Assembly (NCBI RefSeq): GCF_016401385.1
Contig: NZ_JAEACF010000001.1
Span: 1,426,001 to 1,490,000, forward strand
DNA from: Fictibacillus halophilus
Lineage (GTDB): Bacteria; Bacillota; Bacilli; Bacillales; Fictibacillaceae
Reading direction: 5' to 3'
Length of the DNA stretch: 64,000 nt
Under the pieces are notes generated by a model. It saw only the letters and a program-made list of their open reading frames with translations. It was not told the DNA's origin and ran no database searches. A program made the translations under genes and the position numbers. How positions within the stretch are numbered: position 1 is the first letter of the stretch; every line of letters begins with the position of its first letter. Shown here one piece after another: positions 17,505 to 25,474 of the stretch.

Positions 17505-18305
17505 TTACAGATCACTTGGCAAACTAGCTGTTTCCTCTATATAAACAGACCAGGCGATGATGGTCGTACTATCCCTTACATGATTTCTTTTTATTTCATC
17601 CATAAGAAAATGAACGCCTTCATCTAAACTCATATCGCTCAATACTTTTTGAACCTCTGCCGCATCTTCGTATGGAACACCTGGACATTCAGTCAGCCCA
17701 TCAGTTGTCATGAAAATTTGGTTAAGTCCCTTTCTCATTTCTTTCTTCCCCGTACTATAACAAGGTACCGGAAGTTCAAATGTATTCACTTCACCAACCC
17801 ATTCGTAAAAACTTCGCTGAACAAGCTGCCTTTCACCTAGTGCTATCAATTCAGGATGAAATAGATGAAGAATACAATCTCCCACGGAGAACCACCATAA
17901 ATACTTTTCTTTTCGCACAACGATTAAACAAGCTGTTTCACCCGTAGTCTTCCGGCAAGATTCCATAAAATCAGGATCTTGAAAGATATCTAGTATAAGA
18001 TGATCTAACTTTTTAAGGGCTACACTTGCGGACTCTGCGAGCACACGCTTGATTACGTTCTCATTCTTTAGAAAATGATTCAAAACGAGTTCGACACTTT
18101 GTGCTGTCTTATGCCCATCAAGGACCATTGTAAATTCCCAGTTTTCCGCTTCGTTGATCCATACTAAACATCCATCTTCATTTTTATATGAACCCGCTGC
18201 AGAATTACCTCCAAATCTACCTACCGAAACGTTATGTACTTGTGTTACATCTAATTGATCTACAAATGTCTTATGACTTCCAACCCAAGTCAAATTAGTA
18301 TTCAT
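17505..18305 (-). CDS. PP2C-family protein phosphatase-like protein
   Basis: The 266-residue protein has the metal-dependent PP2C fold: NEDG near 42-45, VLDGHKTAQS with Asp63, the strand WWFSVGDCILHLF near 133-145, FMTTDGLTECPG near 203-214 and the final RDSTTIIAW near 245-253. The last motif usually reads DNxT; here Asp and a Ser/Thr remain, so metal binding is plausible but not certain. The substrate is unknown. Its ATG overlaps the end of the HIT gene by 11 bases, so it is translated together with HIT and lies under the same T-box. Confidence 0.82.
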   Translation of the reverse strand: MNTNLTWVGSHKTFVDQLDVTQVHNVSVGRFGGNSAAGSYKNEDGCLVWINEAENWEFTMVLDGHKTAQSVELVLNHFLKNENVIKRVLAESASVALKKLDHLILDIFQDPDFMESCRKTTGETACLIVVRKEKYLWWFSVGDCILHLFHPELIALGERQLVQRSFYEWVGEVNTFELPVPCYSTGKKEMRKGLNQIFMTTDGLTECPGVPYEDAAEVQKVLSDMSLDEGVHFLMDEIKRNHVRDSTTIIAWSVYIEETASLPSDL

Positions 18306-18753
18306 ATCTATTCTCCTCCAAATGATTTTTTACACGTTCGCAAACTTTGACAATATCTTCATTCCTTCCAAACGGAGCATCCGCCCAACCATAGACTTCA
18401 TTCGGTCCCCAATATTCCTCTGGTGTATTTGGATAACGCGGAACGATGTGCATATGCAGGTGGGCAACAGAATTTCCAGATACCAGTGCATAAATGTGTT
18501 CTGCATTCTCTGTTTCCTTTATGGCTCTGCTCACTCGAGCCATGATCTGACCGAATGCATTTGCTTCTTGTATGGTCAGGTCACCAAGACTTGCTGCGTG
18601 TCGCTTCAGGTCGATCATGATATGCCCTAGGTATGATGGCTGGCCTCCTTTATCAATATGACCCACATAAACAAATTCATCTTCAAATATTTTTACACCT
18701 GCTGTTTCAATAGTGCCTTTATGTTTGTCGCAAATAAAACAATCCTCACTCAC
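18295..18753 (-). CDS. HIT-family nucleotide hydrolase
   Basis: This 152-residue histidine-triad protein should hydrolyse dinucleoside polyphosphates or aminoacyl-/phosphoramidate-AMP conjugates. The triad is HLHMHIVPR (His98, His100, His102). N-terminal CFIC (Cys5, Cys8) plus DKH could contribute to a zinc site, as in many HIT proteins. The GTG start is fixed by AAAGGGGAG 7 bases upstream. It is the first gene after a complete T-box leader and is overlapped by the PP2C gene. HIT proteins acting on aminoacyl-AMP would make sense under tRNA-charging control, but this is inference. Confidence 0.9.
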   Translation of the reverse strand: MSEDCFICDKHKGTIETAGVKIFEDEFVYVGHIDKGGQPSYLGHIMIDLKRHAASLGDLTIQEANAFGQIMARVSRAIKETENAEHIYALVSGNSVAHLHMHIVPRYPNTPEEYWGPNEVYGWADAPFGRNEDIVKVCERVKNHLEENRYEY

Positions 18754-18775
18754 TTCTGATCTCCCCTTTAATAAA

Positions 18776-19012
18776 CAAAAAGCCCATCATCTCTTAAAGA
18801 GACGATAGGCAATTCCTAACGTGGTACCACTCTTCTTTGCTTGCAAAAAATCCATGCAAACCTCAGAACCTGATTACGGTGGTTAACCGTACAGACCTCA
18901 TTTTAGTCTGTCCACTCCAAGGCAAGTTCAGGATACTTGTTGACTGCATCTCACCCTTCTGCAGCTCTCTAAACAACAATAAGACCCCTACTACTCCTAA
19001 TCATCACGTTTA
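18776..19012 (-). promoter_or_regulatory. T-box riboswitch, leucine-type specifier (CUU)
   Basis: All T-box landmarks are present on the minus strand: the loop-E AGTA near 18990 opposite GAA, apical AGAGAGCTGC and GGTGAGATGCAG, the antiterminator TGGTACCACG, and a terminator hairpin (GCCTATCGTCTCTT / AAGAGATGATGGGC plus TTTTTG). The three bases after GAA read CTT, followed by G, which would recognise tRNA-Leu. The antiterminator TGGT fits a tRNA with discriminator A. It ends about 23 bases before the HIT start. The specifier assignment rests on manual folding. Confidence 0.88.
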
Positions 19013-19032
19013 ACGATGGAAAACTTTTACTA

Positions 19033-19061
19033 ATGATAAGATGATTAGTAATTTCTGTCAA
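19033..19061 (-). promoter_or_regulatory. SigA promoter of the T-box operon
   Basis: TTGACA and TATCAT are separated by exactly 17 bases on the minus strand, about 20 bases upstream of the T-box stem I. The -35 lies within the end of the broken grpB frame. Confidence 0.75.
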
Positions 19062-19571
19062 GTTTGTTTTTTCTGATTTTATGTAAGATGTTAGAGATGA
19101 ATTTCGTTTTTCCTTCTGTGTATTCTGCTCGCGTGCTTTTCGATGTAACTAAACAAGTTTTAAGATGATTATATTCTTCAACAGCTTTTGGATGAGTCCT
19201 TAAATAATCTCGAAAATCCAAACGGTTTTTCAATTCCATACTATTTTCATCACAAACGTATAAGTGATGCTTAATACGATTAGAAAGACATGTTGATTTT
19301 TCATTTAAATTTTCAAATGCTTCTCTTCCCTTAAAGCTCCATTGTAATTGATGAATATATCCCAAACCGTTTAGTTTAGTAACTACTTCTGGAAGTCGAT
19401 CATAATTCTCAATGATAATATCTAAATCAACAATTGGCTTTGCAATCATACCTTTTATTGAAGTACATGTTCAATTCCTTTTATTAAATTTCCTAGCTCA
19501 GTTTCAAAAACTGTTTTTAATCTAATATACGCTTCTTCCCAACGAGAATTATATTCATGAAGTTCAATCAT
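19045..19571 (-). pseudogene. GrpB family protein, frameshifted
   Basis: GrpB proteins belong to the nucleotidyltransferase superfamily. The first part reads MIELHEYNSRWEEAYIR... and ends in GIEHV, where intact members continue with a Gly-Ser-Thr-Ser motif and a Pro/Lys-Gly loop. Here seven bases are missing between GAACATGTA and CTTCAATAAAAGG, so the frame meets a stop; the remainder (IAKPIVDLDIIIENYDRLPE...) continues in another phase for about 130 residues. The lost motif is part of the active site. The ATG overlaps the end of the DHFR gene, so it was the last gene of that operon. Confidence 0.8.
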
Positions 19572-20064
19572 TAACTGTAACTTTCCTTATGTATTCATGA
19601 AAATAATAGGTATAAGGATTTTGTTTGTCCTGAATTCCTTTAACTCTAGAAATCTCTTTCCAATCTCTTTCATTGAATATAGGAAAGTAAGTATCCCCTT
19701 CAAAGGCATGGTGTATTTTGGTTAGATACATTTTAGTTACCATAGGCATAAACTGCGAATAGATTTCCTCTCCTCCAAAAATAAAAACTTCTTCATCGTC
19801 TTCACAAGCATTTAGCACCTCTTTTATAGAATGGAAAACGATACAGTTTTGGGGTATGAAATCCATTTTCCTCGTAAGCACGATGTTCCTCCTACCAGGC
19901 AGTGCTTTCCCAATAGATTCGAAGTTTTTTCTACCTAAAACAATGGTTTTTCCCATTGTAATCTTTTGAACATACTTCCAATCTCTCGGCAACCTCCAAG
20001 GTAAATCATTATCTTTGCCTATTACTCTATTTTCCCCCATAGCAGCTATTATTGAAAAGTTCAT
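19564..20064 (-). CDS. Dihydrofolate reductase
   Basis: DHFR reduces dihydrofolate to tetrahydrofolate with NADPH. The 166 residues show MNFSIIAAMGENRVIGKDNDLPW, with the catalytic acidic residue replaced in the usual place by the WRLPRDWKY helix Asp, then GRKNFESIG, the NADPH loop FIFGGEEIYSQF and the C-terminal Tyr-rich strand. No thymidylate synthase is nearby, unlike the usual thyA-folA arrangement, and the gene sits among small accessory genes, so it may be an additional copy that could affect antifolate sensitivity; that is inference. It follows the NTF2-like gene after 8 bases. Confidence 0.9.
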   Translation of the reverse strand: MNFSIIAAMGENRVIGKDNDLPWRLPRDWKYVQKITMGKTIVLGRKNFESIGKALPGRRNIVLTRKMDFIPQNCIVFHSIKEVLNACEDDEEVFIFGGEEIYSQFMPMVTKMYLTKIHHAFEGDTYFPIFNERDWKEISRVKGIQDKQNPYTYYFHEYIRKVTVND

Positions 20065-20072
20065 AACGAATC

Positions 20073-20498
20073 TTACCTTTCTTTTGTCGTAATCTCTAAA
20101 CTCAGCATCTTTTCTGTTGGTATTCCTGCCTCTATATAACTTCTAACCATTTTCCAACTTCCATCTTCCCATCTAAAAGTCTTAAAGAACAAGCTAGCCG
20201 TTTCAATAGGTTGATCATTAACATTCAGCGATGCCCAAATAATCGCCATCACTTCATCGTCTTTTAAAGAAAAGATTACATCTTCTTTTAGAATCCACTT
20301 CGCCCTCTTTTCTCCTAACTCCTTAAATGCATATTTCCATCCTTCAATTGATTCTTCATAGCCAAAATCATAAACCTCTTTGCCTCTAATTTCCCGTGCT
20401 GCGTATTTAGGCGAAACAACATTCTCTATACCTTTGATAGAAAAGTTTCTCCAGCTATCTAGATAATTTCTATAAAATTGCTCAAAAGATTCTTTCAT
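20073..20498 (-). CDS. NTF2/SnoaL-like protein
   Basis: From the chosen start MKESFEQFYRNYLDSW the product is 141 residues with the alpha+beta cone texture of NTF2/SnoaL/DUF4440 proteins: an N-terminal helix pair, then alternating strands (AIIWASLNVNDQ; ASLFFKTFRWEDGSWKMVRS). The final strand with WxDGxWKMV is typical. Members include small enzymes and binding proteins, and the ligand cannot be predicted. The second ATG of a tandem ATGATG was chosen because GGGAG then has 5-base spacing. It is in an operon with the DHFR gene. Confidence 0.65.
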   Translation of the reverse strand: MKESFEQFYRNYLDSWRNFSIKGIENVVSPKYAAREIRGKEVYDFGYEESIEGWKYAFKELGEKRAKWILKEDVIFSLKDDEVMAIIWASLNVNDQPIETASLFFKTFRWEDGSWKMVRSYIEAGIPTEKMLSLEITTKER

Positions 20499-20676
20499 CA
20501 TCACTCCCAATAAATGGATTTTTGTGTATACATTGACCATCGCTCTCACCTATATATTCAAATCCATTTTCAACATAAAACTGATTAAATTTAATATAAT
20601 TTGCCTCGCAATCTATAATTATTTGCTGATATTCTTGAGATGCTTTTTGAACATATATTGATTTCCCCGAGTGCAT
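20482..20676 (-). CDS. Small GNAT-tail-like protein, 64 aa
   Basis: AGGAGG lies 9 bases before the ATG, so this short frame is probably translated. Residues 27-42 (NYIKFNQFYVENGFEY, followed by IGE) resemble the last helix and strand of a GNAT acetyltransferase. The acetyl-CoA-binding half is absent and no matching sequence lies upstream, so it may be a remnant that has kept or acquired a start. Its end overlaps the start of the NTF2-like gene. I assign no activity. Confidence 0.4.
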   Translation of the reverse strand: MHSGKSIYVQKASQEYQQIIIDCEANYIKFNQFYVENGFEYIGESDGQCIHKNPFIGSDDERIF

Positions 20677-20756
20677 TAAAAATCTACCTCCTATTTATAC
20701 TTAAACTAACTTCTTTATTCTTTATGTGAATCCTTCCAAATTCCCCCATGAATAAT

Positions 20757-20783
20757 GAAAAGCAGCAACTCTAAAGTTGCTGC
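20757..20783 (-). terminator. Terminator of the RibD-like reductase gene
   Basis: GCAGCAACT / AGTTGCTGC forms a perfect 9-bp stem (inner AGTT/AACT included) with TTTTC following on the minus strand, directly after the stop of the reductase gene. Confidence 0.75.
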
Positions 20784-20789
20784 TCCGTT

Positions 20790-21323
20790 TTATACCGTTC
20801 TATAGCTTACCTGTACCAATCCTGTTTCAAACGATTTACTATCAATTAATTCAAGTTTAATTTCTGTTTCGGTTTCCTGAAACAATGAGATTCCATTACC
20901 TAGCATGATAGGAATATAAGATATCACGTATTCATCAATAAGATTATGTGATTTCAGTTCTCTTACAACCTCTGATCCACCATCAATAAAAATGTTTTTT
21001 CCCTCTTTGTTCTTTAACTCCTGAATTAGATTACTAACATCCCCACCATAAAAAGTAACATTTTCATCATTGCCCGTTTTGGTTCTTGAGATAACATAGC
21101 ATTCTTTATTCTTATGAGGAAATTCAATTCCAAATGATAACACCTTGTCATACGTTTTTCTTCCCATGATCACCGTATCTACGGTCTCAATGAACGATTC
21201 ATATCCGTAATCTTCACCAGGACGTTCAACAACAGATAACCAATCAATAGCACCATTTTCTTTTGCAATAAATCCATCAACACTTGATGCAATATACAAA
21301 ATTACTTTTCGTTCCAATTCCAC
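20790..21323 (-). CDS. DHFR/RibD C-terminal-like reductase
   Basis: The 177-residue protein belongs to the RibD C-terminal (DHFR-like) family exemplified by B. subtilis YyaP/YwjB. It shows YIASSVDGFIAKENGAIDWL at the N-terminus, IMGRKTYDKVL near residues 53-62 and the NADPH loop IFIDGGSEVVRELK. These are NAD(P)H-dependent reductases whose natural substrates are largely unknown. It is not the true folate enzyme, which lies 700 bases downstream. The start is GTG with AAGGAG about 11 bases upstream. It appears monocistronic. Confidence 0.82.
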   Translation of the reverse strand: MELERKVILYIASSVDGFIAKENGAIDWLSVVERPGEDYGYESFIETVDTVIMGRKTYDKVLSFGIEFPHKNKECYVISRTKTGNDENVTFYGGDVSNLIQELKNKEGKNIFIDGGSEVVRELKSHNLIDEYVISYIPIMLGNGISLFQETETEIKLELIDSKSFETGLVQVSYRTV

Positions 21324-21350
21324 GCAATGATCATCTCCTTTTTACATCCA

Positions 21351-23540
21351 TTATTTATTTGTACTCTGGTTCTCTATTACTCCTCCCAATTCATTACCTA
21401 ACTCAACAAGTGATTGGTTGATGCGCCATACATAATAGAGGTGATGAATCAGATCACGCTGAGATTGCTTACGGCTTGGCGCAAGACGTTCAAACTTCTC
21501 TCGTTCTTCTTCTAATGAATAAAGAACATACTCCCCTTCATTTTCTGTTACAAGCGCAGATAATGAATCAATGTTGTTCTTTATTTTTGTCTCGATCTGA
21601 ATAAATCCTTCAAGAAGTTCCTCCGGATAATCAAATCCCTTTCTGTAAGCAGAAGCGACCAGATGTTTTGCGTAATAGTTAATCGCAGCTAACCTTGTCA
21701 TCCAACTGACCATATCAGCATAGATCGGTGATCCTGGTCGTTGAAGAAACGATTGCGCTTCATCTCTGATCGCCTGAAGTTTTAGATCCAGCTTAAACGC
21801 ACTTTCTGAAAGATTCTTTACGTTAACATCTTCCCTAAATCCTCTGACGTATTCCGTGACAAAGGGAGCAAGTTCTTCTAAGAATTCTTTGATTGATTCC
21901 GCTACCTTTACTTTCGTTTTCTTCGGGAAGATTAAATAAGAAACAGCTAAAGCTATCGATGCACCTGCAATCGTATCTAGCACTCTGGCTCCAATTAACG
22001 AAAACGTAATTCCTCCTAATAAAAGGTCATACATAAACGCAATTAGCATGGTGATAAACACACTCATTAACGTGTAGGAAACAGTCATTAAATAAAAGGC
22101 TAGAAAAACAACAACAAAGAGAAAGGTGACTTCTAAAACGGTATGTCCGGAAAGAAGTTTAGCAAGGACAAAACCGATAACAGCTCCTATGATTGTACCT
22201 AAAGAACGCTGATATCCTTTCGTATAAATCCGTCCGATGGACTCAGTTCCAAGTAGAACGACAAACGCTGTAAGAAGAACCCAATATGGCTGTGCTGGTG
22301 AGATTATTAAGCCAACTATTATTGATAAAATTCCTGCTACAAGTGCTTGATATGCTTTTTTAGTTGAGGGCTTTAACGATTTGTCTTCCTCTTTCGTAGC
22401 TTCTTCGCTAACTCTTTCAACTTTCTCTTCTACTTTTTTATCTACAGACTGAGAATAGAGAGATTGCTGTATCGTAACAGCACCTTCTATCACGTGATTA
22501 GCGATTGATTCAATTCGGCGGATAAGGTAGATCCACCCTTGAGGAGGCGCTTCTCGTTCAAGTAGTTTCATGATTAACATTCGAAGCTGCTGAACCGATT
22601 TTTCAGCGGGGAGAATATTTTGTTCTTTCACATGTGGAGCGAGTACTTCGGCATCACGAACAGCAACTGTCACAGCAATTAGCAATTGCTTAATCTCATC
22701 AACTTGAAGAGCATCTGCCTTTTTCAATCCTCGTACTGAATCAACTAACGTTTCAATCAACATACCCGTATCAAACACGTAAAGCCGAAGTTGACTTGGT
22801 AATAAACCTGGCCAGATTTTTTTTACATCATTCTCGGTGATATAACCAGAAACAATAAGAGCATAATCTCTTAACTTGGAAACATTCTTCTCTAATTCTT
22901 CCTTACGTTTAAAGCTTGATTCTTTATCTTGCATTGCTTCAATCAAGAGGTTAAGAGTCAGATTACTCTGTATGTGAAACGAATGAATACTTCTTTTTAA
23001 ATTTCTTGCCGTATCTTGAAACAAGAAAAAATTCAGGATAAAGGCATATGCTATACCTAGCCATATTCCAACGTAAAACCATGGTAGCTGCTCACTAGAT
23101 AACTTTAAAACAGAAGAAAAATAAACCGTCATAAAGAAGATCATGAACAAGGAAAAATAGCGTGTACCAAATCTTGAGAAATAAAAACTGCTAAACACAC
23201 TTAAAACTAAAACTACATCTATGTAATAGGCATTGTTCGCTACTAGGGAACCGACCGTGATGCCCAACATAGCAGAAACTCCGAGCCATAACGTGGTTAC
23301 TCTCATCTCTTGTTTTGTATCATCCATTACGACCATGATACCCATCAACCCAAGCATACCTGAAACAATAGCTGGTGTGATGCCTCCAGAGTGACCGGTG
23401 TATCGCATGATAAGTAGGGTAGTGAATACAGCAAGAATTAAACTAGCAGTCGCTCTTCCGGCTTTTTGCAGCCGTACATATCCAGGATCAGCTGCTACCA
23501 TTTTCGCTAACCACTGATGCTTGTTATATAATCGTTGCAC
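21351..23540 (-). CDS. FUSC-family membrane protein (aromatic acid exporter type)
   Basis: The 729-residue protein has the duplicated architecture of FUSC/YccS/ArAE exporters: a first block of about six membrane helices (residues 25-180), a long cytoplasmic segment with a Lys/Glu-rich charged linker (about 365-395), a second helix block (395-545, ending SYLIFPKKTK), and a cytoplasmic C-terminal helical domain. Members export aromatic carboxylic acids or similar compounds with a proton gradient; the substrate is inferred from the family only. The start is GTG with AAAAGGGGGG upstream. It is divergent from the FAD oxidase. Confidence 0.85.
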   Translation of the reverse strand: MQRLYNKHQWLAKMVAADPGYVRLQKAGRATASLILAVFTTLLIMRYTGHSGGITPAIVSGMLGLMGIMVVMDDTKQEMRVTTLWLGVSAMLGITVGSLVANNAYYIDVVLVLSVFSSFYFSRFGTRYFSLFMIFFMTVYFSSVLKLSSEQLPWFYVGIWLGIAYAFILNFFLFQDTARNLKRSIHSFHIQSNLTLNLLIEAMQDKESSFKRKEELEKNVSKLRDYALIVSGYITENDVKKIWPGLLPSQLRLYVFDTGMLIETLVDSVRGLKKADALQVDEIKQLLIAVTVAVRDAEVLAPHVKEQNILPAEKSVQQLRMLIMKLLEREAPPQGWIYLIRRIESIANHVIEGAVTIQQSLYSQSVDKKVEEKVERVSEEATKEEDKSLKPSTKKAYQALVAGILSIIVGLIISPAQPYWVLLTAFVVLLGTESIGRIYTKGYQRSLGTIIGAVIGFVLAKLLSGHTVLEVTFLFVVVFLAFYLMTVSYTLMSVFITMLIAFMYDLLLGGITFSLIGARVLDTIAGASIALAVSYLIFPKKTKVKVAESIKEFLEELAPFVTEYVRGFREDVNVKNLSESAFKLDLKLQAIRDEAQSFLQRPGSPIYADMVSWMTRLAAINYYAKHLVASAYRKGFDYPEELLEGFIQIETKIKNNIDSLSALVTENEGEYVLYSLEEEREKFERLAPSRKQSQRDLIHHLYYVWRINQSLVELGNELGGVIENQSTNK

Positions 23541-23800
23541 GGTTTCCCCCCTTTTCTAAACTATAATTGAAAATGATATCATGCGTGATGTTTTCTAACC
23601 AAATGAACTGCTTTGCTATTGTGAATCATCGACCTATTATAGTATTCCCTTATTTATCACTTTTTTTAACTCACTATCCCTACTTTTTCGGAAGAAACTC
23701 CTTAAAGTGTTTTCTGACTGAGCAAAAGGTGTTAACCGACTATTCGTTCCCTGCATACATTTATATAACTACAAATATGTCTTTGCCGGGAGTGGAAATA

Positions 23801-25138
23801 ATGGGATCAACAGAGTTAACAGGAAGAATAATCTTTAAAGGTGACCCTGGATATAATGAAGCCGTTAGAAACTGGAACCCTTATGTCAACACATATCCTC
23901 TTGTATTCGTTTTTGCTCAAAATGCATGTGACGTTAGTAATGCGATTAAATGGGCTCGTGAGAACGATGTGCCTCTTAGAGTCAGAAGTGGCCGCCATGC
24001 TCTAGACAAAGAGTTCAATGTGGTAAAGGGTGGAATCGTTATCGACACAGGTGATATGAATAAAGTACATCTAGACAAGAAAAAAGGAATTGCTACTGTT
24101 CAACCTGGAATTCGTGTTGGTCCTCTTGTAAAAGGTCTAGCTCGAGAAGGCTTTTTGGCTGTCTTTGGCGATAGTCCGACCGTTGGAATCGGAGGCATCA
24201 CAACGGGTGGGGGATTCGGGTTACTCTCACGTACAATTGGTGTCATATCAGATAACCTTCTTGCACTAGAGACCGTAGATGCAAAAGGACGGATTCTTAA
24301 AGCGAGCCCAACTTGCAACGAAGACTTGTTTTGGGCCTCTAGAGGAGGCGGTGGTGGTACATTTGGTTACAATACGGAATATACGTTTAAAGTTCATCGT
24401 GCACCTGAAACCGCAACGGTCTTTAACATTATATGGCCATGGGAACAGCTCGAAACAGTATTTGAAGCATGGCAAAATTTGATGCCGTTTGTAGATTCAC
24501 GATTGGGCAGTTATATAGAGATCTTCAGCAAAGTGAATGGACTATGTCAAGTAACTGGCCTTTTCTTAGGTTCAAGACCTGAATTGATTCAAATATTACA
24601 ACCTTTACTTAATGCTGGGACACCTTCCGAAGTAGTCATAGAAACGCTATTCTACCCAGACTGTATTGATTTCCTTGATCCACCTGAACCACCTTATGCT
24701 GATCAAAACTTTAAATTCTCATCCTCTTGGGCGACTAGTCTTTGGCCAAAGGAACCGATTAAGGTTATGAAACAGTTTTTAGAAGAAGCACCTGGAACAG
24801 AGACCAATTTTTATTTTACCAATTGGGGCGGTGCGATTAGCAGTGTACCAAAAGATAAGACGGCTTTCTATTGGCGTGATCCGCTGTTTTACACCGAATG
24901 GAACGCTACCTGGGTTAATAAATCTGAAGAAGCGAGTAGTCTTGCATCAGTAGAGTCTGTGCGTCAGCAGTTAAAACCTTATACAGTTGGTTCTTATGTA
25001 AACGTTCCAGATGAAAACATTCAAAACTTCGGAACCGCTTACTGGGCAACAAACTTTGCTAGACTGCAGAGAGTAAAAACAAAATATGATCCTGAGAATG
25101 TATTTAATCATCCTCAGAGTGTCCCACCACTGTATTAA
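23801..25138 (+). CDS. FAD-linked oxidase, berberine-bridge type (YgaK/CotQ-like)
   Basis: This 445-residue flavoprotein has an N-terminal PP-loop FAD-binding domain with VRSGRHALDKEF, where His66 is the likely 8-alpha-histidyl attachment site, and GIGGITTGGGFGLLSR. The substrate domain is followed by the C-terminal BBE tail (TAYWATNFARL, KYDPENVFNHPQS). B. subtilis relatives YgaK and the coat protein CotQ (YvdP) have this length. The oxidised substrate is unknown. The start was set at ATG 23801, eight bases after GGGAG; the long upstream in-frame extension is hydrophobic non-protein-like sequence. Confidence 0.88.
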   Translation: MGSTELTGRIIFKGDPGYNEAVRNWNPYVNTYPLVFVFAQNACDVSNAIKWARENDVPLRVRSGRHALDKEFNVVKGGIVIDTGDMNKVHLDKKKGIATVQPGIRVGPLVKGLAREGFLAVFGDSPTVGIGGITTGGGFGLLSRTIGVISDNLLALETVDAKGRILKASPTCNEDLFWASRGGGGGTFGYNTEYTFKVHRAPETATVFNIIWPWEQLETVFEAWQNLMPFVDSRLGSYIEIFSKVNGLCQVTGLFLGSRPELIQILQPLLNAGTPSEVVIETLFYPDCIDFLDPPEPPYADQNFKFSSSWATSLWPKEPIKVMKQFLEEAPGTETNFYFTNWGGAISSVPKDKTAFYWRDPLFYTEWNATWVNKSEEASSLASVESVRQQLKPYTVGSYVNVPDENIQNFGTAYWATNFARLQRVKTKYDPENVFNHPQSVPPLY

Positions 25139-25149
25139 AAATAAAAAGT

Positions 25150-25192
25150 TACAATAGTTATCCGATATTTTGAATATCGGGTAACTATTGTT
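25150..25192 (+). terminator. Terminator of the FAD-oxidase gene
   Basis: TACAATAGTTATCCGATAT pairs with ATATCGGGTAACTATTGTTA around a TTTGA loop, giving a nearly uninterrupted 18-bp stem 11 bases after the stop. Confidence 0.8.
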
Positions 25193-25226
25193 ATTTACAT
25201 AAGCTGTTATAGTGAGTTTTGAAGTA

Positions 25227-25354
25227 CTTGATTTCCGTCCAAGGCTCCCTTTCCGCGGGGCAGACGGTGAATTACATTCGTACGTTTCACGTTTAAGTGT
25301 ATCCCCTCCCTCCTGTCCTAGCCGAGTGTCTCCCACGTTCTACTCCAAACAACT
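25227..25354. repeat. ~130-bp intergenic repeat, copy 2 (inverted)
   Basis: This is in the opposite orientation to the copy at 2310-2440. Reverse-complemented it starts AGTTGTTTGGAGTAGAA and ends GGAAATCAAG, matching the outer parts of copy 1 (GGAGT, GTG.GAGAC at one side; GCCCC, GGAAAG.GAGC, TGGA.CG at the other). The interior differs strongly, so this is an old copy. It lies between a terminator and the nucleotidyltransferase gene, where no gene is visible. Confidence 0.65.
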
Positions 25355-25474
25355 TTTAAAGGAGACAAGGATTTGTGAAAACAACTATTAGAAAAGGACG
25401 TGTACATAAAAAAACATAACTACACTTTACAAATAATGTTAATATTAACAAACATATATAATGTGAGGTGTCCT

